Shown here: piece after piece, positions 47,932 through 61,089 of the stretch | Layout of the letters: every line of letters begins with the position of its first letter | How positions within the stretch are numbered: position 1 is the stretch's first letter | Source of the DNA: Brevipalpus yothersi | Taxonomy: Eukaryota; Arthropoda; Arachnida; Trombidiformes; Tenuipalpidae | Assembly: GCA_003956705.1 (NCBI GenBank) | Contig: QZCP01000835.1 | Location: forward strand, 1 to 64,000 | DNA length: 64,000 nt | Reading direction: 5' to 3' | Notes under the pieces: model-generated | Told to the model about the DNA's origin: nothing | The model's input: only the letters and a program-made list of their open reading frames with translations | Database searches by the model: none | Made by a program: the position numbers and the translations under genes

Positions 47932-50627
47932 TCATCTGGTTAAATTACCAGACTTGACCAAACGAACGAGGAAGATGCTAACAAGAGCTAGAGTCGCAAG
48001 TCCTACACCTGCCTTGACTAATGTAGGAGTTCCTGTTGTGAAAGTTGTTTGGAAAGCGCTGCAAAAAAAATCAAAAATGATAACGTTAAAGAATAAACTT
48101 CCATGAGCTGTACAATCAAATAACTTACTTGAGATGATGAGAGACCCAGTTGGTACTGGGTCTCATGAGCATTGAGTGAATAAGTTTTCTCAAGTTAGGA
48201 TAAGCTGCCATAGTGCCTAGCTTAACGTAAACGTCATGTTTTAGATCGATTGGATTGTTTGTGGTGAATGCAACAGGAACAGGCAATTGATGTGCAGAAC
48301 AAAATTCAATTGGTTGAAGATCGTTGTATTGTGTGACTGTGTTCTTGTCACTCTTGGCTGAAACGACTAGAACAGGTATTTTGGCCTCCTTGAAATGTTT
48401 CTGCGTTAAAAAATAATATGGAATGTGAATTTTGAACATTTTTCCCTAGAAGTCTGGGAACTTACCAAAAATATCGAAGAAATGTATCTGAACGAATTAG
48501 GGTCACTTGCATCGTACATCATGCATATTACATCACATATAAGCTCAGGTTCAGAGAGATTATCTGTCACTTGAAGTATGTCAACTTCACGAAGCTGAAA
48601 TAGAGAAGCAATTAGATTCATGAGACTATATGAGTATTTGAGCTGCTTACAATGAGGTATTTCTCTTGCATGTGAATTTTGAGCGAGTTAATTGCAAATT
48701 TTGGGAGATTTGAGGTCCGGTGACTTTTTTCTAACTTTGAATTTCTACCAGATTTACACAGGAAGCTCTTGAGAAAGCTAGATTTACCAGCATCTTTAGG
48801 ACCTATCACATGGCAACAGAAAACAGTGCGAGTTGTCTGTCTTTTTTGTAAATCTATTCTCTTATCCCGAGTTACTGTGAAAATGATATAAAATATAAAG
48901 TAAGAATGAATAGATCTCAGAACTATGTGAATCAGTACGAACCATGAATGGCAGAAAGTTGACTATCTTCTTTTTCATTATAGCCAAGATAAGCCAATAA
49001 TTCCATTGTCTTCTTAACATCGACATTGGTCATTAGTCTGAAAAATAACGGCATAAATTGAATCCATAAACCTCAAACAATCATAATATCATTTGAACTT
49101 ACATCCACAGGCATCTGAAAGCGTGGAGATCAAGCCATCCCTTCTCGTTGTTATTGATTGGTACAGATTCAAGATAAAATTCAGGCAGAAAATAAGCTGG
49201 CACGATGGGACAAACACTAAACAGATTTGAGATCTCAGCAGGAGAGAGCAATGAATCTTGATCCATGTCGTATTTGTTGAAGAGATGAGTGATGAACTGT
49301 AACCCTGTCAAGGTCAATTCACAGCTACATCCTGGAGGGATTTCCAATGGCGGATGGAGGTATTCTTGGCTAAGCTCCAGACGATCATTGTAGCCAAATT
49401 TACGCAGAGCAGTCCAGGTAGTCTCATGACGACCCCTTTGGATGAACAAACAGTGAAGGAAGAGAAATCCACTGAGCGTCATACTATTATCAAATATGCC
49501 ATCTGAGACACTTCTTTTGATGATATTTTTTACATCTTCAAGAGTTTGTGACTGAAGTGAACTATTGAAGCACAATTTTTGAAATCGATTCAGTTCTTTA
49601 TCATTGAGAAGTCCATCATTATCTTGATCACACAATTTGAAGACTCTAGAGAGAGCTTTCTTACACTTATCTGTAAGCTAAATGATTGATAGTAGAAGAA
49701 TGATGAGAAAAGAATGAAAAAAGATACAAATTATTCAATTAAGATAAAATACTTACATCTCTCTCATCGGAAGAATAAAGGGGTACAACAGGATGAAGCA
49801 CAGCTTTTTGAGCATAGTAAAAAAGTTCTGATATGTTTCTTAAACTTCTAGCAGAACACTGAAAGAATAAAGAGTATAAAGAAAACATTAGCCTTGAACT
49901 ACAAAAAAAGATATGTGAACATTATACCTCTACACATGTCTCAACTTCGGAGAATTGGTTCATAATGGGAGAAATCATTTCGAGAGAACTGTATTCAACA
50001 AGATCAGCTTTGTTACCCACTAATATTACAGGAACATTGTGATCTTCTCCTAAATGATCTCTTATCAATGGTAGCCAATGTGTGGTCACCTGGAAAGATA
50101 GTGAGCATCAGTTGAATTAGCATCATTGGAAACATTCGAAGCACAACTTATTTATTCGGTCTATCCACTGACCAACAGGTAGGATTCCAGATACACTGGA
50201 GTACCACCATCATCATCTGATTGTTAATCAATCGCTCTTAAAACTGATGATAAAATCTTACCCTCTCAATAGATTCGTCATCGTCCATGCTGTAAACGAC
50301 ACATATCACATCGGACTTTCTCATTTCGGAAGCAAGAGCCTCCTCGTCCTGCTCTTGAGCTGGAAATAGAAAACAACACACATTTACACATCCATAAACT
50401 TCATCGAGATCACAAATCACAACATTCAACATACCTGAATAATCTGCAATCAAAGTGTTAACTTTCTCTGGAGTTACATCAGGAGGAATAGTTATCTCAT
50501 CAGCTCGCGGTGGAACATTATCAGGAAACTCTTCACTGATCAATGAGTATATCAGAGAAGTTTTGCCCACTCCAGGATCACCGACAAGAAGGATTCTCAC
50601 ATCCTTCTTACCATTTGATTTGCCCAT
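47932..50627 (-). CDS. Miro: Mitochondrial Rho GTPase Miro
   Basis: Ten exons (50435-50627, 50262-50359, 49928-50089, 49757-49858, 49103-49677, 48943-49037, 48651-48874, 48466-48594, 48129-48400, 47932-48058), all phases matching, give 658 residues. Order: N-terminal GTPase (P-loop GDPGVGKTS, NKAD), LVEYSSLEMISPIMNQ, two EF hands (DQDNDGLLNDKE and DMDQDSLLSPAE) with the ELM-like helices, RGRHETTWTALRKFGY, a second GTPase domain (P-loop GPKDAGKSSF, SAKSD), and a C-terminal outer-membrane tail anchor (LATLALVSIFLVRLV). Miro links mitochondria to kinesin/dynein via Milton/TRAK and releases them on Ca2+ binding. The start is the ATG at 50625-50627; an upstream in-frame ATG at 50661 would add 12 residues. 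Confidence 0.96.
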
Positions 50628-51712
50628 TATTATTACCGTCCAAATGGATCCAATTTCACACAATCAAAAATGAAACAAAAGAATCAAAAATCAAAACAAT
50701 TGACCACAGTTTTCCTCTCTCTTTTCTCTTCTCTCTCTCTACTTCTCTGAGCTTATGTAAAGGACACAAGCTACAAGCTTCACACCAGCTTATCAAGTGC
50801 ATAAAGTCCATTAAGTGGCGCCTCTAGTGATCATGCTGCATCATGTTCTGAATAGAAGTTCTGAATGTTCTGAATGTGTGACAAGTTCGAGGTTCAGAAT
50901 AGCATATCGGAAAATATTCTGCCGGTATGAATATTGGATGGTATGTATTGCTGATGATGGAGAACTCTCATGTTACCATGCATGATATGTATTCCTTTTT
51001 TTGCGTTTGATTAGGGTAGTCTGGCAAAATCGAATGGAAAGGGTTTATGGTAATGTATTGAGTCAGCTATGAAACTTTTGCTTTGTGAGCTTTTTTTTCA
51101 TTTTGATTTTGGCATTCGTCAGTTAAGGTTGATTTGATTTCTCTCTTCAGTTTGCTGTTAGTATATTATTAGCAGAGCTTGACTTTTTGTTATGAGTTTG
51201 ATGAAAGAGAAAATGAGTGGACGTTGCGAGAAATGGGAGCTATTGGGGTACTTTTATGATTGAATTTCGATTAAAATTGGCTGCGAATGAAGTATTTAAT
51301 TACTCATCATTATTGAAAAAAATTTCAGTAAGGAAGTGAGGAGAGCAAAATTGATGAAATAAATGCAAGCTCATCATAATTCATTGGTGTGATTCAAGTT
51401 CAAGGCATTGAGTAGGAAAATTTAGTATGCTATTCGTTGATAATAAAAGTATTTATGGGATCATGAAAAAATTTTATCTATAATTAGGGTGAATGGAAAC
51501 TATGGAAACAATCGATTTAATTTCTTTTATTAAATTATTTTGGGCCGGTATTTATGTCTTGGATTGCAAACTTTGCAGGAGAATTATTTTACATTCTTAG
51601 TGAGAGCTACATCAAAAATTTCTCCCTCAATGAGAAACAAGATCAACCCTTTTTATGTTTATGAAAATGATCAGAACTAATCTCAACAATTATGAAATCA
51701 TTTTGGTAAAGT
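50628..51712. other. Intergenic between Miro and SOBP
   Basis: About 1.1 kb, 5' flank of Miro and 3' UTR of the SOBP gene. Nothing else recognised. Confidence 0.5.
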
Positions 51713-53817
51713 TTAGGCAACTGTGAGATCTTTTTTGATTCGTTTATTTGATTGTGATGAGTTCATATCTCGTGAAAGAATTGATTGACTATTCGGTGAA
51801 AATTCGTTATTGTTTTGAAGCTTTTCGAATTGTTGTTGGAACTTTTGTGTTTCATCTTCATGTTTTCGTTTCCCATTGCTTTGTTCAATTCGATCACTTT
51901 TGTTGGAAGCTTTCGCTTGACCATTATTCTCTCCAACATTCTTCAGTGAAGACTTTCCAGAGAATGATGTGTTCTGATGAATCAATTTGTTCATCAATGA
52001 ATTAACTTGAGCTTTCAGTTCTGGATCTATTTTTTTCGAAGATTTTCCCGATTTCAGAGATTCTTCAGGATCATCATAGGATGTTTGAGTTGCTTGATGA
52101 TGAAGATGATTCGGTGATGTAGACCGATTATAAGGTATCGGAAAAGGTATAGGTAAAGGTAAGGGCAAAGGAAAAGGAATAGGCTGTTGAGAGAAAAAAT
52201 TTGCGATTAATTTTCTTTCCATATCAAACCTGTCTTGATTAGTTTTAAAAAATAGGGCTATTTATAACATGAAATATCAGAACATTCTTTTAATTCAATA
52301 TGGTCGAGCTATCATCCCTTATGTAGGCAAAATATTCGAAAAATCTCTTGAATCGAATGTTGACTTACCATGAGAGGAAAACACTTTTGGAAAAGATTTT
52401 CATCAGCAGTCATCAGACTTGTATTACAATTTTTATCATTAATTGCTTGTGCGTGTATACTCAGAGAATTTCTAGCAGGTAAGCTCGTATTAATCATAGG
52501 ATTCATTTCCGTGATGGATGAGTGCATCATATTAGGCAGTGGTGAACGTAAAGGTATAAAAGGAGGAGGAGGAAGAAGACCATGATGATGTCGAAAGAAA
52601 GGAAGATCAGAAGCACTGAATCGATCACTGATTGGAGTGAAAGTAGATGAATTCATGAAAGAGTTGGCAGATAAGCGTGCTTCCCCACTTGATGGATGAG
52701 GATAAGGATGAGTATGAGGATGAGAATGAGGTGGAGGAGGAGGATAAAGGGGAGGGAAACAGTGACTGAAAGTTTTTGAATCAAAATTAGAAGGAAAAAT
52801 TGGCGGGAAGATGGATTTTGGTGTTGAGTGATGAAATTCTGTTGATCTTTTATCAGTGAATCTTTCAATATCATAACTACTATCAGATGTGTTTCCTTTG
52901 TGATGATTGGATGGGAATGAATGTTCAACATTCTCTTCATAGTCCTTCCGTTGTTCTGGTCTTTTGACGGTTTGATTTTTGGTCGAAAAATCAATCACAT
53001 GATCAGGTGAAACTTTTTTCGAGTTATTGCTTTTGGAAAATTTTTGGTTTCCAATGGAGTGAGTAATTCGAATACTCTTATCAGCCGAAATAGTCTTACC
53101 AGATGCATGTTCATTTTCTTTATGTGAAGATTTGCTTTTACACTGATCTGATGGTTGAATTCGCATTGAATCAATCGATTTTGCAGATTCTGAATGCTCA
53201 CTTGTTCTAGATCCTCTGAGCCAAGATTCTGGTGTGATCAATGAATCAGTTTCAATTCGAGATGAGTTAGCCAGCGACAGCCCATTGGACGAAGATCTCA
53301 GAGGTAAATTCAGTTGGGAATGGAGAGCATTGATGTGAGCTTGTGTTTCTCGACAAAAAACATTCATCTTGTATTGATTTAAACACTTATCGGAACAAAA
53401 TTGTAACTGTTGAGATCCATCCTGAAAATCGACATAATTCACTGTATGACGTATGTGTTTACACCAATCGCAAACTTTATTCTTTTTGAATGATGATCGG
53501 CGACATTGGGCAAAGCATGTCTCACTACAAAACGTTTTCAAACCAGCGGCAGTTCGAAGTGTAAACATTTTGGGACTAGTTCCACGACACCATGAACACG
53601 GAGAACATTCACCACCATTGATGATCACATCCAGTCCACTGATCAACCTCTCTGTACTCATAATTGCTCCATCATAAGCAGAACTGGTGTTACTACTGTC
53701 ATCGTTGGTCACATCAAGAGTCCCGTTAGAACTACCGTTAGAAAGCTCTGGAATGGTGGTGGCCATCATGTGAGAATTAGTAGGCATAGAATTTGAATGA
53801 TTGGAGATGGCATTCAT
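51713..53817 (-). CDS. SOBP: Sine oculis-binding protein homolog (SOBP)
   Basis: Two exons (52369-53817 and 51713-52183) joined in phase 0 give 639 residues from the ATG at 53815-53817. Two FCS-type zinc fingers lie near residues 70-160: CSWC...FCSETCFAQCRR and VCDWCKHIRHT...LQFCSDKCLNQYKMN, the diagnostic pair of SOBP. The rest is low-complexity Ser/Asn/His/Pro-rich with PPPPPHSHPH and, after the intron, an alternating IPFPLPLP stretch and a lysine-rich C-terminus. SOBP proteins are nuclear cofactors that bind Six/sine oculis homeoproteins and SUMO. The frame remains open upstream of the chosen ATG to 53988 but is hydrophobic and unlikely coding. The 5' end is unresolved. Confidence 0.85.
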
Positions 53818-54226
53818 CAGGAAAAGATGGAAAAAGAAATAAGAGGAAGATAAGAATGTAATAAGATGAATGTGGAAGCACGAGGCAGTAGGAAAAATGA
53901 GATGCACAAGACACTGGAGAAGATGAAGAGAAGAAGAGAGAGAGAGAGACAAGTATGTGTCAAGCGTTCCAGCGTTAAGTATGATCAAGTTACAGTGACC
54001 GAAAGATGTGGATCAAAAGATGAAGATGGTTATGCAAGAAACTAACGAAGAGAAAGGGAAAGAGATCACATCTGATGGAAACTTGCCATACATAGTGAGT
54101 CAATGAATATTTTTAAGTAGATGAACAGAATCTGAGAGAGAACACTTGGGACAACATCTCTCAACTGGATCAACTTTATCATTGCTAAATCTCTTCGATG
54201 AGAAAAAGACTTTGATGGGCGAGAAT

Positions 54227-54229
<3 letters not shown>

Positions 54230-54291
<62 letters not shown>
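54230..54291. repeat. (GA)n microsatellite
   Basis: Pure GA tract upstream of the SOBP start. Confidence 0.95.
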
Positions 54292-54294
<3 letters not shown>

Positions 54295-55933
54295 GAGCAA
54301 AAGAATTATTCCAACAACAACAACGGTATAGCTCATGAGGGAGAGAGAAAAAGAAAATGAATATGATGGGATGAACTTTATCCAAAGAATGATGGCAAAA
54401 TGTCCATATAAGAAGGTGAGTCTGATTCTTTAAGATGAGTAGGTTAACATATCGGTCGGTTTTTTTCTCTCTCTCTTTTACTGTTATTGCTACTTCGACA
54501 AGTCAGCATCTCTTTCTCTCTCGCTCTCTCTACCTTCTCTTTGAATGTGTTAGATTTTCTGAGGTGAATCAAGATATATATTTTAATGTATTATGTTTGC
54601 GTTGGAGTGAGATGGGTTGTCCATTGGTTGGCAATAGAGGAGAAAGTGAAAGTGGATGATGATTTAATGATCATCATCTTCTCACAGCCATTGTGAAAGT
54701 GAGAGTAGGAAGAGAGAGGGAGTGAGATGAGGACAGGTAAGTAAGAAATGAGTATGTGCTTTCGATTTGAATAAAAAGAAAAAGATCAAGTCGCCCACCA
54801 AAAAAATGGTGTATATTCAAATATCTTTATGGTGGAACCTTTTTTCTTCTCTCTCTCTCTCTCTCTCTCTATTTTGTGTATGTGTGTGCACAAGACGATC
54901 GAGCCACCTTCGAGCCAGAACATATCATTTTCATCATCAACATCTTTTCATCATCCTCGAAGAGCAAATATAAGGCGAAAAAGTGTACAAAATGCAAAGT
55001 GGCCTCAATCTAGGCGGTACATTAAGCTTAGATCTTTATGGTCCTCCGTTCAGCCCAATATCTTGGCCAAAAAAGAGAGAGAGAAAGAGAAGGAAAGAAA
55101 ATTCTCTCTCCTCTCCTCTCTCTCTTGATACCAATTCACATCTTCCCTCGCGTGAATAAAGACACTGGAAACACCCTTACCTCCTCTTCTCCAAAAAGTT
55201 TTCTCAATCATACTGATCAAGATGGAAAAGAGAGAAAAGAAGAAGAGGAGGAGGAGGAGGAGGAGGTCGTCCTGGAGTGGACAACTTCGAGGAGATCCCA
55301 CAAAAATTTGCATCAAGTTCGAGGTTTCGATTTGTGGGTGAAAAGAGTTACGTTTAAGTTAATCAAATAAAATCAGCATGCATTTGGTGGGAATTGTTTT
55401 CCCTCAACTTTCGTATGATAATATTTGCTCTCATGTTACGGCTCACTTTCGGCTATCTGACCTCGAGTATTGGAGCAATACGATGTGTGCAATATTGTCC
55501 AGCATCTTGGACAAACTAACAACACTTGATTGGGCAGTTTGGTGTGTAACGGTTCATCGGTGAAATTAAGGGGGAGAAGAGAAAAAGAGAATGTCAGCAA
55601 GATCACAAGATCGAAGGAAATATATGCTCTCTTGATCTAGGTTGGCCGTAGTCATTCAAATCTATGGCGTTGGTCGAGCAAGTCAGTGGATGGCAACATG
55701 AAAACGCCTCTAATTAGGACATTACAGCCCACGAATGATGAGGATTTTCATCTATTTTGGAATTCATCAGCTCCACCCGATTCATACTTCACAATAGAAA
55801 AGAGAGAAAGAAAGAGAGATTGTGACAGTAAGACTTGGAATGAGTAGGATTTTCGCCAGTGAGGAGGTGGAGGCGGCAACATCTACTCATCATTATGGGC
55901 GAGAACTGTCTGAGAAGAAATGGAGTGATGTGA

Positions 55934-55935
<2 letters not shown>

Positions 55936-56008
<73 letters not shown>
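55936..56008. repeat. (GA)n microsatellite
   Basis: Pure GA tract 20 bp from the donor of the candidate exon at 56030-56468; in transcript sense it is a CU tract at the start of the intron. Confidence 0.95.
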
Positions 56009-56012
<4 letters not shown>

Positions 56013-56029
56013 AACTTGAAACACCTTAC

Positions 56030-56468
56030 CTGCATCAAGGCCAATCGTAGAGTCCACTCTATTCATGAACTCTTGCTCATTATCATTCGTTTCTGATCGA
56101 TGAAACTCACGAGAGCATGATAAGTTTGAATAAATCGAATGACATGAAGGTGTATTGAGAGAATGTGAATTAGTATTCATTGATAAACTGGACTGCTGTT
56201 CATGGACAGACTGGAACTGATCAAGCTTTGAACAATGACTCTCGATCAAAGATGTTTGTTGGATTGATCGAATATTAGGCTTGTATTGAAATGTTTCGGA
56301 TGCTTGCTTCCGATTTTGTGTATTGATCAAAAAACTCCAGAGGTTGAATGAATTTTCCAAAGTTTCCAATTTCGATGGAGACCTAGTCAATCGAAAGTTG
56401 TTCTCAGTTGGCAAAGTGACATGATCATCAGTTGAAGCTTGAAGATGACCTCTGACACATTCATCCAT
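56030..56468 (-). CDS. Candidate 5' coding exon, possibly of SOBP
   Basis: ATG at 56466-56468 opens 146 codons that run into a strong donor (GCAG/gtaagg at 56029). The peptide is polar, Ser/Asn/Gln-rich without a known domain. It would leave phase 1, whereas the only AG upstream of the SOBP zinc-finger exon (near 53914) requires phase 0, so a direct join fails. Either an intermediate exon is missing, or it belongs to a separate transcript. Confidence 0.4.
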
Positions 56469-56751
56469 GGTGATCGAAACTTGAGATCACGATATATATT
56501 CCTCGGAATGCTCAATTGAACACATAAATGATTGACAAAAGGTACATACACAGAGTGGTGGATTCCACACTTGTGAGAAAAAAACTTCAAAAATCAATGA
56601 TTATAATATTTCTCAAATGTATATCAAAGTTAGTTATGAAACAACGTTGATGCAAACAGTGAGGGAGAAATTCGAAATGATGATCTGAGAAGAGGGAAAA
56701 ATCGAAAGAAAATGAGTGCAAACTGAAAACTTCCCAATGAATACACAATAC

Positions 56752-56797
<46 letters not shown>

Positions 56798-58396
56798 GTG
56801 TATATCGTTTATCGTGTGTCTCTGATTCCGTTTACTGGCATAACGCCGATGTAATCAGAACTCTTTTCGAAACGAGATACTCGGTATCAGCTTGCCGGCT
56901 ATTACTCTCCAAAATTGTATTCATGAACAAAATGAATTGGAGATTCTGGTCCAACCATGAGTAGCTGATTTTGTGTACGCAAAAAAAAATTTCTCCCAGA
57001 ATACACATACTTTCCCCACCAGAACTTTATCAGTTGGGATAATTTTTTATCAGATGATAATTGTGGACAAATTTTGACCAAAATGGCGATGAGATGATGA
57101 ATATTTGAAACAATGGATGATCAAAATGAAAAGGAATGAAAGTGACTATGAGTAGGAAGAATTGGAGTAACAGGAGTCAATACGAAATCTTGCAGTTCAT
57201 CCCTTGTATCGAATTACATAGCAAAATAGTAGTCTAAGGGAATTTTGAAAGTTTTGAATCATGAGAATTGCGATCGAAATATTCAAGTAGACAACGCTAG
57301 ACATTTGATCATCATTTATGTCCCAAACTCTGTTTTTTTGCTCATTTCTCTATAATCATTAGTCGTAAAAATAGGAGTATCAGCCTTCATCTACAATTGG
57401 TAGGGCATGTTGAAATTCGAAGATTTACTGGCACTATTGATCTTGTGAATAAGTTGGAAAGAGAAAGAAAGACAAAGAAAGAAAGAGAAATTCAAGCCTT
57501 CACCTCAAATTTGATATCCATTTGAAACGAGCCATTCTGTCATATCTCCCATGAATTTTAGTATAGTATAGAATATCTGAAGGTTTGACTAGGAACTAGC
57601 ACATATTAGGATGAAAGTATCAGATTTTCTGCATCGGAATCCGTTTACCATGTGGAAGAAGGGGGAGTCAAAGAGGAAGAACACAGATTAAGGCTATCAT
57701 GTTGCCCACCTCGTTATTTTCACTCAAATATCTGATGCCAATGTAATTCGAATATTTAGCCTCATCTTCGCTTCTAATTTCACTTGCATTGCTCTTTCGT
57801 TCTTGAAACACATCTCAATAGCCATTCAACTCCAGTTAACTCTATCCACCATCATTGGAAACAGTATTTTTTGAGTTTCATTAGAGGCTTGTGAGTGAAG
57901 ATCTTATATTAGTTCGGTTCTGTTTTCTTTGGAACAGTTCTTTATTCATGCTTTCAATTTTGATCCAAATTCATCTATTCTTGGTCTTTTAGAGATTGTT
58001 CACTTATGTTTTTATTTGCTTTTTCCCACAGATAGATTGTCGTGTGATTTATTCCAATATGATGATTCGAAAAGTTTTCTATCAAGAAAGCCGACGGTTA
58101 GTCACTCACATCATCAAAGGAAAATTTTCGATTTATCATGTAAGTTTTGGAACTCGAAGAAAGTGTTAGGCAAAAAGGTTGTATTGAGACAATTGATTTA
58201 CTCGTTGTTTGGATAAATTCTTTTGAGTTTTTATGGCTTAAAAATAGAGAATATAAGATGCTCCGGAAGTCACGTGATACTCTATTCGGCATACTTTCGA
58301 TAAAATCAATCAAAATTGGAAATTTCAGAATCAAAACTGACGATAGAAGCGATATGTGAGCATCAAGTTTGTAATTAATTGGAATAAAAATTATTC
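56469..58396. other. Intergenic
   Basis: About 1.9 kb. Holds a (GA)n tract (56756-56791). A splice-site-bounded open stretch on the plus strand at about 58032-58139 has no partner exon in frame and no known domain. Confidence 0.45.
56756..56791. repeat. (GA)n microsatellite
   Basis: Short pure GA tract. Confidence 0.9.
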
Positions 58397-59128
58397 TCAA
58401 GCAGTTTCATCATCACTATGATTAGGTACAAGTAGATATTGGTTATCTTCTAGGGATTGAAGACGCTTGGGCTTACGCTTCCGGCGGACTTTACGACAGC
58501 AGCAAATATTGAAAATATTATTGAAAACAATTCTCATACAGAGCACAATGATCAGCAGTGAGAGACCAATTATGATGCCGAACAGAAAAGGAGTTACCAA
58601 GTCAAAAAATACATTATAGCGATCCACAGAATTGCTAAAATTTGAAACACCACCCTGGAATCGGTTCCACATTTTTCGTCCTTCTTGAAATATGTCAACA
58701 TTTGTCTCAGCGTTATTATCATCAACAATGGTGACTGGTGATTTTTTGATTATTGAAGAATTTACAGTACTGGAGTGAGCATCGTTGAGGTATGGTGAAG
58801 TAAGATTTTGAATGGTTGTAGTGAAGGTTTGGTAAAGATGGTCGGAGTAGTTTTTCACTGTTGGTAAATCGATCAGAAAATTCAAATCCATGTTGGTTTG
58901 ATTGATTTGATTATTCACAGGAGATTTTTTTGTGTAATTATTTGTAAAATAATCGCCAATCTGGCTGGAACTTCCGGTTTCCGTTGTGTCATTGGTACCA
59001 TACGGAAAGAAACTTTGTGTGGAAGGAAAATTGTTCACCTCAATCGAATCATTTGAACAATGAATTGGTGTTGGCACGAAGCAGCTAAGTGACAAGAAAG
59101 TTGTCAATAAGTATCTGGATGTAAACAT
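58397..59128 (-). CDS. Orphan type-I membrane protein
   Basis: Single open frame of 243 codons from ATG 59126-59128. The upstream 39 in-frame codons are ignored because the ATG chosen starts a clean signal peptide (MFTSRYLLTTFLSLSCFVPTPIHC). The ectodomain, residues about 25-178, is Asn/Ser/Thr-rich with many N-glycosylation sequons (NDT, NYT, NQT, NYS, NLT, NSS, NFS) and no cysteines. One hydrophobic helix (PFLFGIIIGLSLLIIVLCMRIVF, about 180-202) is followed by CCC, a basic RKVRRKRKPKR stop-transfer and an acidic tail. No family recognised. It sits among housekeeping genes on the same strand. Confidence 0.7.
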   Translation of the reverse strand: MFTSRYLLTTFLSLSCFVPTPIHCSNDSIEVNNFPSTQSFFPYGTNDTTETGSSSQIGDYFTNNYTKKSPVNNQINQTNMDLNFLIDLPTVKNYSDHLYQTFTTTIQNLTSPYLNDAHSSTVNSSIIKKSPVTIVDDNNAETNVDIFQEGRKMWNRFQGGVSNFSNSVDRYNVFFDLVTPFLFGIIIGLSLLIIVLCMRIVFNNIFNICCCRKVRRKRKPKRLQSLEDNQYLLVPNHSDDETA

Positions 59129-60288
59129 GATGTTCGAAAAGCAATCAATAATCGAACAGCTATTGAACGAATCTGAGTAAGAATTTGGACACAAGGTGAA
59201 TAATGGCATACGTTGATGAATGAGGCTGGAGCATTGTTTTTCCACTCTCCAACTATCGTCTCTCTACCATCTGCCAAGCCGACAATGATGGTGGATCATG
59301 CCGTGAAAATTAATCGCTCAGATTGTGTCGGAGCAAATCTTGGTACCTTGATGAGGCATCATTCTGTATATACAGTTGAAGCTAAAATTATCATTTGATC
59401 TCTCTGTCTCTCTCTGTTTCTCGCTCTCTCTTCCTTTCAAACTTACATCGGATGTTGTGCCTATGGTAGCTTTTTATCTCTTGAGCAGACTTTCAGTCGG
59501 CTTTTGATCGTCAAAATCATGATTTTATGTGTACGATCATCATAACTACTCTTGTATTTACGATAGCAAGTGAATTTTCATAGATTTTTATGGCAGTTGG
59601 AAATGGTTCAGGAGTGAAATTTTTCCAACACTTTTCGATTGGAACAATCGAAGGAAAATGATGGTAGCTTTTGATGGTCAGGTGCATGAAGAAACAGGTA
59701 GTAAGGATATGCTTTATTGCTCAATGCTTTGAACCTCTGGAAATGAGCAATGAGTGCTGGGTAGATGAATCCCACAGGCGAAAAGATCAAGTGTCGAAGG
59801 GAACATTCTTTCTAAACTTGTTAGCATCGATATTTTGAATGCAAGTTGAGTAATTCATTTACTTTCATGAATACGCCTACGTGTTAATAGATGCTGCTCT
59901 TTATTTTTTTGGCTTATCGAAGAAACCTACACGAGTTCAGCATGAAACTGTGATGTACAAAATTTACAGTTATATTTCAAACGAAAGTTGAATATTTTGT
60001 AGGAGATGATGAAGTTCAGAAAAATATCTGAATAAATATGAACATTGTGTCAACTAGACAGATTTTGTTGATTCACGTTTCTCTTAATCAGGTTTTTGAT
60101 CGCAGAAATTTCGTGAAAGTGAAATTTTCATCAAATATTAAAATTTCTCCAAACTTGAGGGCTGATTTTCCAAGTATGAATCGATGATATAATTATTTCT
60201 GTGGTCAACTTACACGAAATTTGTATCTTGAATCATGCATTGGTATGGAATTGACAATTGATAAGAAAATAATACAAAATATTCTGAT
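59129..60288. other. Intergenic between the membrane protein and CWC15
   Basis: About 1.1 kb, AT-rich. No gene recognised; 3' UTR of CWC15 and promoter of the membrane-protein gene expected here. Confidence 0.5.
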
Positions 60289-61089
60289 TCATTTGATATA
60301 TTTTTCCATGAATTTCTTATGAAATTCTGATCTAAGAGTGTCATTAATGAACGTTTTACCATTATCTGAATCGTTTCGAGCACAATTTTTGAACACAACA
60401 TCATCATCCCAGCGTCGCTTGACTTTGAAGTCAGTTTTGCTTGAATTGAGAAGAGGATTACCTTTCAAAATATTTTCCATTCTAATTTTTTCATCTTGCT
60501 CTTTTCTTTCAGCTTCTTTACGAGATTCTTCAAGAGCTCTTTCCTTTTTAATTCTATTGAGTTCAGCCAACAGCTCAGCAGTGTCATCCTCATCATCATC
60601 ATCAGATGTGTCCGTATCATCAGAATCAGCTGTAGCCAACAGACGCTCATCATCAGCGTCAGGATTGAAATTTGCATCAAGTTTACGCTTTTTGTTACTA
60701 CTTGATGATGATGAGGATGATGATGAGGGTAAAGCTAAACGTCCAGAAGATGAGGGTAAAGATGGTTGTGAAGCTTTGCGAGAATCTCTTCCATGGGAAG
60801 CTTGCTGAGACTTTTCACGTTCGGTTAATTCGCGCTTGAAATCTCTATTCTTTACATCATCCACATTCCCTTGGCCTTGTTTTCTGTAATGACAATGATG
60901 AATATAATGAGTGATTGACTCTTCACAATCCTAACCATAATATTATCTGAGCACAGAAGTTCATTCTCACCTGTATTTGAGCTTAGTGTGAGACGGTAGA
61001 TCACGGGCTGAGTATTGTTTTGAGAGTGAACCAAGATTTTTCTCACCTTTTACAGCACCGGCAGGATCTGATTGACGTCTAGAATTCAT
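60289..61089 (-). CDS. CWC15: Spliceosome-associated protein CWC15
   Basis: Two exons (60971-61089 and 60289-60883, phase 2 junction) give 237 residues, near the usual 229-260. The N-terminus has QYSARDLPSHTKLKYR and NRDFKRELTEREK, followed by a poly-Ser stretch, an acidic segment DSDDTDTSDDDDEDDTAELLAELNRIKKER, and the conserved C-terminus VKRRWDDDVVFKNCAR...FINDTLRSEFHKKFMEKYIK. CWC15 is a component of the Prp19-associated activated spliceosome in the nucleus. Confidence 0.95.

Larger units (their letters stand above)
53818..56029. other. Upstream or intron region of SOBP
   Basis: No recognised coding exon. Contains (GA)n at 54230-54291, a CT tract near 54850, GAGG-rich sequence near 55250 and (GA)n at 55936-56008. 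Could be a long 5' intron of SOBP if the exon at 56030-56468 belongs to it. Confidence 0.45.

Noticed and set aside
52312..53988. SOBP exon taken as one long frame from 53988 to 52312
   Set aside because: The first 57 codons are hydrophobic, pyrimidine-derived 5' sequence, and a strong donor at 52368 with an in-phase next exon cuts off the last codons.
58032..58359. Plus-strand exon-like stretch (acceptor tttttcccacag, donor gtaagt) and a following open frame
   Set aside because: In the two open phases the junction to the next acceptor gives a stop within three codons; no domain recognised.
60338..60808. Plus-strand open frame of 156 codons
   Set aside because: Exact antisense of the Ser- and acid-rich CWC15 coding exon.
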